DNA of 5,071 nucleotides from Desulfovibrio sp. GTDB lineage: Bacteria; Desulfobacterota; Desulfovibrionia; Desulfovibrionales; Desulfovibrionaceae. Below, in pieces: positions 1 to 5,071 of this stretch (position 1 is its first letter; each line of letters begins with the position of its first letter). The stretch is taken from the NCBI GenBank assembly GCA_003525525.1, contig DQED01000147.1, positions 1 to 5,071 on the forward strand, written 5' to 3'. Both the position numbers and the translations under genes were made by a program. The notes beneath the pieces were generated by a model. It was given only the letters and a program-made list of their open reading frames with translations. It was not told the origin of the DNA and did no database searches.

Positions 1-483
1 GGCGACGGGCAGGTGACGCTCGGGCAGGCCGTGGCCATGAAGCATGGCGCGCGCAAGGTGCGCCGCATCTACAAGGACAAGGTCGTGATCGGCTTTGCCG
101 GCTCCACGGCAGACGCGTTCACGCTGTTCGAGCGCTTCGAGGCCAAGCTGGAGGAATTCGGCGGCAACCTCGTGCGCGCGAGCGTGGAGCTGGCCAAGGA
201 CTGGCGCAAGGACAAGTATCTGCGTCGCCTGGAGGCCATGCTCATCGTGGCCGACGCCACGAACGTGCTGCTACTTTCCGGCAACGGCGACGTGATCGAG
301 CCGGACGACGGCGTGGCCGCCATCGGTTCGGGCGGGCCGTACGCCCTGGCCGCCGCACGGGCGCTTTTGCGCTACACCAGCATGCCCCCGCGCGAGATCG
401 TGGAAAAGGCCATGGGCATTGCCGCGGAAATCTGCGTCTACACCAACGACCGCATCGTGGTGGAGACCATCGACCGCGCCTAG
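1..483 (+). CDS. hslV: ATP-dependent protease proteolytic subunit HslV (ClpQ), 5'-partial
   Basis: Proteolytic subunit of the cytoplasmic HslVU (ClpYQ) protease, an N-terminal-threonine peptidase related to proteasome beta subunits. The frame is open from base 1 and begins at the conserved GDGQ motif, so roughly the first 16-20 residues lie outside the window, including the start codon and the catalytic Thr. A GTG at position 13 falls inside conserved family sequence and is not the real start. The 160 visible residues cover the rest of the family length (about 175). Recognisable blocks are [16 protein letters not shown] (its Lys, codon 55-57, aligns with catalytic Lys33 of E. coli HslV), [52 protein letters not shown] and the C-terminal AEICVYTND. 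It ends in TAG, 31 bp before hslU, its obligate partner. Identity is nearly certain; activity cannot be confirmed because the Thr is not visible. Confidence 0.97.
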   Translation, partial: GDGQVTLGQAVAMKHGARKVRRIYKDKVVIGFAGSTADAFTLFERFEAKLEEFGGNLVRASVELAKDWRKDKYLRRLEAMLIVADATNVLLLSGNGDVIEPDDGVAAIGSGGPYALAAARALLRYTSMPPREIVEKAMGIAAEICVYTNDRIVVETIDRA

Positions 484-503
484 GTGCGCGGTTTTATCGC
501 TGT

Positions 504-509
504 AAGGAG
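504..509 (+). promoter_or_regulatory. Shine-Dalgarno site of hslU
   Basis: AAGGAG lies 5 nt before the ATG at 515. It decides the start of hslU: the in-frame GTG at 509 overlaps this site and would add only two residues, so ATG 515 is preferred. Confidence 0.8.
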
Positions 510-514
510 TGGAA

Positions 515-1891
<1,377 letters not shown>

Positions 1892-1902
1892 TCCCATCCG
1901 TT

Positions 1903-1907
1903 GGAGG
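1903..1907 (+). promoter_or_regulatory. Shine-Dalgarno site of argB
   Basis: GGAGG lies 7 nt before the ATG at 1915, in the 23-bp gap after hslU. It fixes the argB start. This matters because the argB reading frame stays open far upstream, all the way through hslU. Confidence 0.8.
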
Positions 1908-1914
1908 ACGGCCC

Positions 1915-2808
1915 ATGGAACGCGAGCACGCCAAGGCCAGGCTTCTGCTGGAAGCCCTGCCATACATCCGCAAGTTCTTCGGCAAGACGGTCGTGATCAA
2001 ATACGGCGGACACGCCATGGTGGACGAAGCCCTGCAAAAGAGCTTCGCCCTCAACGTCATCCTGCTCAAGTACATCGGCATCAATCCGGTCATCGTGCAC
2101 GGCGGCGGGCCGCAGATCGGGCAGATGCTCAAGCAGCTGGGCATCACGAGCGAGTTCCGCCAGGGCCTTCGCGTCACCGACGACGCCACCATGGACGTGG
2201 TGGAGATGGTGCTCGTGGGCAAGGTCAACAAGAACATCGTCAACCTGATCAACTTGAACGGCGGCATGGCGGTGGGGCTTTCCGGCAAGGACGGCAAGCT
2301 CATCAGCGCGCGCAAGCTGGAAATGGTGCTGGAAAGGGGCGACGCCCCGCCCGAGATCATCGACCTCGGCAAGGTGGGCGAAGTCACGGGCATCAACACC
2401 GGGCTGATCACCACGCTGCTCGGCCAGGGATTCATCCCGGTCATCGCGCCGGTCGGCGTGGACGAGGCGGGCGAGACCTACAACATCAACGCCGACACCG
2501 TGGCCGGGGCCGTGGCCGCCGCGCTCGGGGCCAAGCGCCTCGTGCTCCTGACCGACGTGGCCGGGGTGCTCGACAAGGACAAGAACCTCATCTCGTCCCT
2601 CGACATCGTCGAGGCGTCGGAAGCCATGGCCTCGGGCGTGCTGACCGGCGGCATGATCCCCAAGGTCACCTGCTGCATGGAAGCCGTGGACGCGGGCGTG
2701 GAAAAGGCCCACATCCTGGACGGGCGGGTGGAGAACTGCATCATCCTGGAGTTCTTCACGAATTCCGGCATCGGCACGGAGATCGTCTGCAAGCGGTGCA
2801 TGCTGTAG
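1915..2808 (+). CDS. argB: Acetylglutamate kinase (N-acetyl-L-glutamate 5-phosphotransferase)
   Basis: Phosphorylates N-acetyl-L-glutamate with ATP, the second step of arginine biosynthesis, in the cytoplasm. The 297-residue product matches the usual family length for long-form enzymes. Amino acid kinase fold motifs are present: KYGG at 29-32 (K29 aligns with catalytic Lys8 of E. coli), HGGGPQI at 62-68 and FRQGLRVTD at 81-89 (substrate binding), INADTVA at 191-197 with N192 and D194, LLTDVAGV (nucleotide side) and GGMIPK at 245-250 with K250 (E. coli Lys217). An N-terminal helix segment ending [10 protein letters not shown] precedes KYGG, and a C-terminal HILDGR...[10 protein letters not shown] block follows. 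Both are typical of hexameric arginine-inhibited enzymes, so feedback inhibition by arginine is inferred. All five cysteines lie in the last 45 residues (253, 254, 275, 292, 295), including a terminal CKRC. It is the last gene of the hslVU cluster and converges on the downstream methyltransferase gene. Confidence 0.98.
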   Translation: MEREHAKARLLLEALPYIRKFFGKTVVIKYGGHAMVDEALQKSFALNVILLKYIGINPVIVHGGGPQIGQMLKQLGITSEFRQGLRVTDDATMDVVEMVLVGKVNKNIVNLINLNGGMAVGLSGKDGKLISARKLEMVLERGDAPPEIIDLGKVGEVTGINTGLITTLLGQGFIPVIAPVGVDEAGETYNINADTVAGAVAAALGAKRLVLLTDVAGVLDKDKNLISSLDIVEASEAMASGVLTGGMIPKVTCCMEAVDAGVEKAHILDGRVENCIILEFFTNSGIGTEIVCKRCML

Positions 2809-2850
2809 GCGGCTGATGCAGCGGCGGTAGCGGGGGGAGGATGTGAGGAT

Positions 2851-2905
2851 GCCTCCGGCGGCCAGGAGGGGCCGAGGGCCCCTCCTGGACCACCACGAAG
2901 GGGGG
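2851..2905 (+). repeat. Two-hairpin intergenic repeat, copy 1 (after argB)
   Basis: A lead of GCCTCCGGCGG is followed by a perfect 12-bp hairpin (2862-2873 pairs with 2877-2888, loop GAG). Next comes ACC and a second small hairpin (2890-2894 with 2900-2904, loop ACGAA, one A-G mismatch). The first 21 bases are identical to the reverse complement of 3014-3034, and 2879-2891 is identical to the reverse complement of 2996-3008. It begins 43 bp after the argB stop in the same orientation. No T-run follows, so it is not a canonical intrinsic terminator. It may still end or protect the transcript. Repeats of this style, with a GC hairpin followed by GGACC, are familiar in Desulfovibrio-type genomes; the family assignment is from memory. 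Confidence 0.75.
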
Positions 2906-2982
2906 CGCTTGCCTGCTTGCAACGAAGCGGGCCATAGCGCCATTGCGACGAGTCGCCGGGGAAAAAATTCAAATACAAACGT

Positions 2983-3034
2983 CTCCTTTTGAGGAGGTCC
3001 AGGAGGGGATCATCCCCTCCTGGCCGCCGGAGGC
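2983..3034 (-). repeat. Two-hairpin intergenic repeat, copy 2 (after the methyltransferase gene)
   Basis: Inverted partner of copy 1, read on the minus strand. It has the same lead (complement of 3024-3034), a perfect 11-bp hairpin (2999-3009 with 3013-3023, 3-nt loop), then ACC and a second perfect 5-bp hairpin (2983-2987 with 2992-2996, CTCCT/AGGAG). It starts 30 bp beyond the stop of the minus-strand methyltransferase gene and is oriented with that gene. Copies 1 and 2 could also pair with each other across about 100 bp. No T-run directly follows the hairpins; the nearest on this strand is a T6 at 2967-2962, too far away for a classical terminator. Confidence 0.75.
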
Positions 3035-3064
3035 GTTCCTTTCTTCATTCCCCCCGCAACGCTG

Positions 3065-4051
3065 CTACCAGCGGCCGGGCATGGCCGGGAGCCAGGATTC
3101 GGACACGTATTTGCGGAAATCCCGGCCCACCTGCCACAGGCGCGTCAACCGGCCCTCGATGACGATGGAGCGCGGGCGCGGCCGCAGATGGCGGTAGTGG
3201 CGCGGCAGCTGGAAGCGATTGTTTTTTGACAGCACCACGTCCATTTCCCGCTCCCGGTCGCGCACGACCAGGGCTTCCGGAAAGAAAACGGCATTTTTCA
3301 GACGCTTGGAAAAGACGTTGAACAGCGCGGCGTGGATGACGGAAAAGGGCTCCGCGGAAAGGCGCGCCGTGGGCGCGGCCACGTTCTCGTTGGCAATGAA
3401 CGCGATCGGCCCGTCCGGCAGGGCGGCATAGGCCGCCTCGAGCCGGGCGTCGGCCACAAGCACCTCGCCAAGGCCCAGGGAATCGAAGAGCAGCCGCGTG
3501 CGGCCGGCGATGGCCGGGTCGATGTCCAGGCCGAAAAGCCGCGTTTCGGCCACGCCGTTGCGCTTGGCCTGGAACCAGGCCGCAGCCAGCAGCACGCCCG
3601 TGCCCGTGCCGCAGTCGATGCCGAGAAACGGGTCCTGGACCAGGGCCGGCGGCAACGGGCGGTTGGCCACGGAGCGGAAGATGTGCGCCGTGCGCGGCAG
3701 GTCCGTCAGCATGCGCAGGGAAAAGGCGCTGTATTCCCCGGGCAGCGGCACGCCTTCGTCCGGTCCTTCCTCGGACCAGAGGTCGTAAAACCGCCCCAAC
3801 TGCGTGCAGATTTCCGGCAGGGGCACGGCATGGGATTCCGAGCCGGGGAACAGGGACGCGTAGAAGAATTTCAACAACAAACTCAGGATATCCGCGTCGG
3901 CCATGGGCACGGCGGGATGGGACAGGCGCTCGAAATCGTCCCGCAAGGGTCCGGGACGGAAGATTTCGCGGGCGATGACGGGCTCCCGGCCGATCCTGGC
4001 GTCGAACCGTCTGGAGGGCGAGGTGCGTGCGGTGTCGGTAAGCTGAGGCAT
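3065..4051 (-). CDS. Class I SAM-dependent methyltransferase-like protein, substrate unknown
   Basis: The 328-residue product is probably cytoplasmic; no signal peptide or membrane segment is evident. Residues 1-135 form a helical, partly acidic N-terminal region I do not recognise. A Rossmann-type methyltransferase core follows. Motif I is LGIDCGTGTG (143-152), the SAM-binding glycine loop. LFGLDIDP (172-179) ends the second strand with acidic residues likely to hold the SAM ribose, and VADARL (199-204) fits the adenine-contacting segment. IANEN (219-223) lies where the catalytic motif IV would be. E222 and E234 flank a loop followed by a long helix and FFPEALVV (256-263), which loosely recalls the double-E loop and post-loop strand of protein arginine methyltransferases. 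That resemblance is inference. The C-terminal part (265-328) is rich in Arg and aromatic residues and could bind nucleic acid or protein. ATG 4051 is chosen over an in-frame upstream start at 4093 because AAGGAG precedes it by 5 nt. The gene is divergent from the exonuclease gene and convergent with argB. Methyltransferase fold is likely; substrate is unknown. Confidence 0.75.
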   Translation of the reverse strand: MPQLTDTARTSPSRRFDARIGREPVIAREIFRPGPLRDDFERLSHPAVPMADADILSLLLKFFYASLFPGSESHAVPLPEICTQLGRFYDLWSEEGPDEGVPLPGEYSAFSLRMLTDLPRTAHIFRSVANRPLPPALVQDPFLGIDCGTGTGVLLAAAWFQAKRNGVAETRLFGLDIDPAIAGRTRLLFDSLGLGEVLVADARLEAAYAALPDGPIAFIANENVAAPTARLSAEPFSVIHAALFNVFSKRLKNAVFFPEALVVRDREREMDVVLSKNNRFQLPRHYRHLRPRPRSIVIEGRLTRLWQVGRDFRKYVSESWLPAMPGRW

Positions 4052-4056
4052 GGGCG

Positions 4057-4062
4057 CTCCTT
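4057..4062 (-). promoter_or_regulatory. Shine-Dalgarno site of the methyltransferase-like gene
   Basis: On the minus strand AAGGAG lies 5 nt before the ATG at 4051, the same site and spacing as at hslU. It decides the start in favour of 4051 rather than the longer in-frame option at 4093. Confidence 0.75.
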
Positions 4063-4180
4063 CCTTGGAATCACGAACCTGACCCGGCGGCAAAAAGCTC
4101 CAGGTCGGCGTAACCTATGCAGGTTTGATGCCGCCTGTCCCGCCTGCCGGCAACGGTTGAGGCCCGGCGCCAAAAGGCGT

Positions 4181-4184
4181 AAGG
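4181..4184 (+). promoter_or_regulatory. Weak Shine-Dalgarno site of the RNase H-like gene
   Basis: AAGG lies 8 nt before the GTG at 4193. It is weaker than the other sites in the window. It supports GTG as start, since no in-frame ATG lies between the divergent promoter region and the conserved N-terminus. The small hairpin at 4168-4179 ends just upstream and might modulate access. Confidence 0.5.
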
Positions 4185-4192
4185 CACGACGC

Positions 4193-5029
4193 GTGCTGCA
4201 ACACACCTTCGTACACCTGCCCGGCCTCGGTCCCTCCACGGAAAAACGCCTCTGGGCCGCCGGCATACTGACCTGGGACGACTTCCTCGACGCCAAAACC
4301 CCGCCGCTCGGGTCCGTCAAGGTTCCCATGTGGCGCGACGAACTCGTCGCTTCCAAGGAACGCCTGGCCGCCGGCGACGCCGACTTCTTCGGCTCGCGCC
4401 TGCCGCCGGCCGAAAACTGGCGGCTTTTCTTCGATTTCCGCGAGCACCTCGCCTGCGTGGACATCGAAACCGACGGCACGCCGCAAAACGAGGTCACCGC
4501 CGTCTCCCTCTACGACGGCATCGATACCGTGCGCACCTACGCCCACGGGAAAAATCTGCACGATTTCGCCGCGGATATCCTGGAGAAAAAAGTCCTCGTC
4601 ACCTTCAACGGCCGCTGCTTCGACGCCCCGGTCCTCAAGTCCCACCTGGGCGCGACCCTGCCCAAGGCCCATATCGACCTGCGCAACGTCCTCACGGGCA
4701 TCGGCATCAAAGGCGGCCTCAAAAAGTGCGAGGTCCACTATGGCGTGGACCGCGGCGACCTTGCCGGCGCGGACGGCTACTTCGCCGTGGTGCTCTGGCG
4801 CGAGTACGTCAAGACCGCCGATCCCGCGCTCATGGAAACACTGCTCGCCTACAACGCCGCCGACGTCCTGGCCCTGCCCGTGCTGCTCGCCCACGCGATC
4901 AACGACATGCTCGAACGCACCCCTTTCGCCGACCGCTACCGGCTGCCCATCCCCAAACCCGGCGACAATCCCCACGCCCCCGACCCCGGCGTCCTGCGCC
5001 GCCTGCGCTGGGCGTTTTCGCGCAAGTAA
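4193..5029 (+). CDS. YprB-like RNase H-fold protein, putative DEDD-family 3'-5' exonuclease
   Basis: The 278-residue product is probably cytoplasmic and resembles the YprB / RNase_H_2 group of ribonuclease H-like proteins, predicted metal-dependent 3'-5' exonucleases. Residues 4-32 (HLPGLGPSTEKRLWAAGI core, then WDDFL) look like the helix-hairpin-helix-type N-terminus of this group and may bind nucleic acid. The catalytic pattern is complete: motif I DIE (D90, E92), motif II FNGRCFD (139-144, D144) and motif III YNAAD (220-224, D224). The Y-x3-D form suggests the DEDDy subtype. HIDL (160-163) is another block usual in the family. The start is GTG 4193. The frame remains open upstream to 3332, but that stretch is antisense to the methyltransferase gene and lacks family similarity. 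TAA is followed within a few bases by a repeat hairpin. The biological substrate of this family is not established to my knowledge. Family assignment is confident; activity is inferred. Confidence 0.85.
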   Translation: MLQHTFVHLPGLGPSTEKRLWAAGILTWDDFLDAKTPPLGSVKVPMWRDELVASKERLAAGDADFFGSRLPPAENWRLFFDFREHLACVDIETDGTPQNEVTAVSLYDGIDTVRTYAHGKNLHDFAADILEKKVLVTFNGRCFDAPVLKSHLGATLPKAHIDLRNVLTGIGIKGGLKKCEVHYGVDRGDLAGADGYFAVVLWREYVKTADPALMETLLAYNAADVLALPVLLAHAINDMLERTPFADRYRLPIPKPGDNPHAPDPGVLRRLRWAFSRK

Positions 5030-5035
5030 CAGGTA

Positions 5036-5071
5036 GGCCTGGGGCTTTGCCCCGGACCCCACCGGGGGGAG
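5036..5071 (+). repeat. Two-hairpin intergenic repeat, copy 3 (after the RNase H-like gene), possibly cut by the window edge
   Basis: A diverged copy with the same plan. A first hairpin (5039-5045 with 5049-5055, loop TTT, one T-G pair) is followed by ACC and a second hairpin CCCC-ACC-GGGG (5057-5067). It starts 6 bp after the TAA and is oriented with the gene. The lead sequence of copies 1 and 2 is absent. No T-run is visible before the window ends, so a terminator role is plausible but unproven. Confidence 0.6.

Larger units (their letters stand above)
4052..4192. promoter_or_regulatory. Divergent intergenic region with dyad symmetry
   Basis: These 141 bp separate the starts of two divergent genes and should contain both promoters. 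I see no strong -35/-10 pair. A dyad AACCT-ATGC-AGGTT occupies 4112-4125, about 60-70 bp from each start, and could be an operator or part of a promoter. A small hairpin, CGCC-AAAA-GGCG (4168-4179), sits just before the ribosome site of the plus-strand gene. Function of either element is not demonstrated. Confidence 0.4.

Noticed and set aside
2962..2967. A6/T6 tract as an intrinsic terminator
   Set aside because: On neither strand does a GC-rich hairpin directly precede the T-run; the strong repeat hairpins are more than 15 bases away.
2851..3034. CRISPR-like array or insertion-sequence ends
   Set aside because: There are only two inverted copies with no regular spacers, no transposase gene between them and no target-site duplication.
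2943..3197. Small 84-codon plus-strand frame across the convergent intergenic region
   Set aside because: It runs through the repeat hairpin and into the 3' end of the opposite gene, lacks a ribosome site and has no recognisable protein features.
3332..4192. Extension of the RNase H-like protein upstream to an ATG at 3332 (565 residues)
   Set aside because: The added 287 residues are antisense to the methyltransferase-like gene and low in complexity. Family similarity begins right after GTG 4193, which has a plausible ribosome site.
4115..5062. A 315-codon minus-strand frame opposite the RNase H-like gene
   Set aside because: Its composition is the same Gly/Val/Ala-rich antisense type, it runs through the 3' repeat, and the plus strand encodes a complete catalytic motif set.

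Overview
The window is ordinary, dense bacterial chromosome of high G+C content (third codon positions mostly G or C). It carries five protein-coding genes and three copies of a short structured repeat. Gene content, protein sequences and the repeat style suggest a sulfate-reducing deltaproteobacterium of the Desulfovibrio / Solidesulfovibrio type. That assignment rests on recognition of protein and repeat style, not on a marker gene, so it is moderate confidence.

Left part (1-2808, + strand): a tight three-gene cluster. The 3' part of hslV (proteolytic subunit of the HslVU/ClpYQ protease) runs in from the left edge. After 31 bp comes complete hslU (AAA+ unfoldase subunit of the same protease), and 23 bp later complete argB (N-acetylglutamate kinase, second step of arginine biosynthesis). 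Each internal start has its own Shine-Dalgarno site, so an operon is likely. HslU and HslV form one machine; argB is a metabolic passenger with no evident mechanistic link.

Middle (2809-3064): a 256-bp convergent intergenic region with no credible gene. It holds two inverted copies of a repeat that folds into two consecutive hairpins, each copy oriented with the gene it follows, and an AT-rich patch between them.

Right part (3065-5071): a divergent pair. On the minus strand (3065-4051) is a class I SAM-dependent methyltransferase-like protein of unknown substrate. On the plus strand (4193-5029) is a YprB-like RNase H-fold protein with the acidic residues of a DEDD exonuclease. A 141-bp region between their starts must hold both promoters unless transcription enters from elsewhere. 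A third, diverged copy of the two-hairpin repeat follows the exonuclease gene at the right edge.

I found no convincing new multi-gene system. The items most worth checking are the transcription-oriented two-hairpin repeats, the unassigned methyltransferase with a possible double-glutamate loop, and the clustering of all ArgB cysteines in its C-terminal end.
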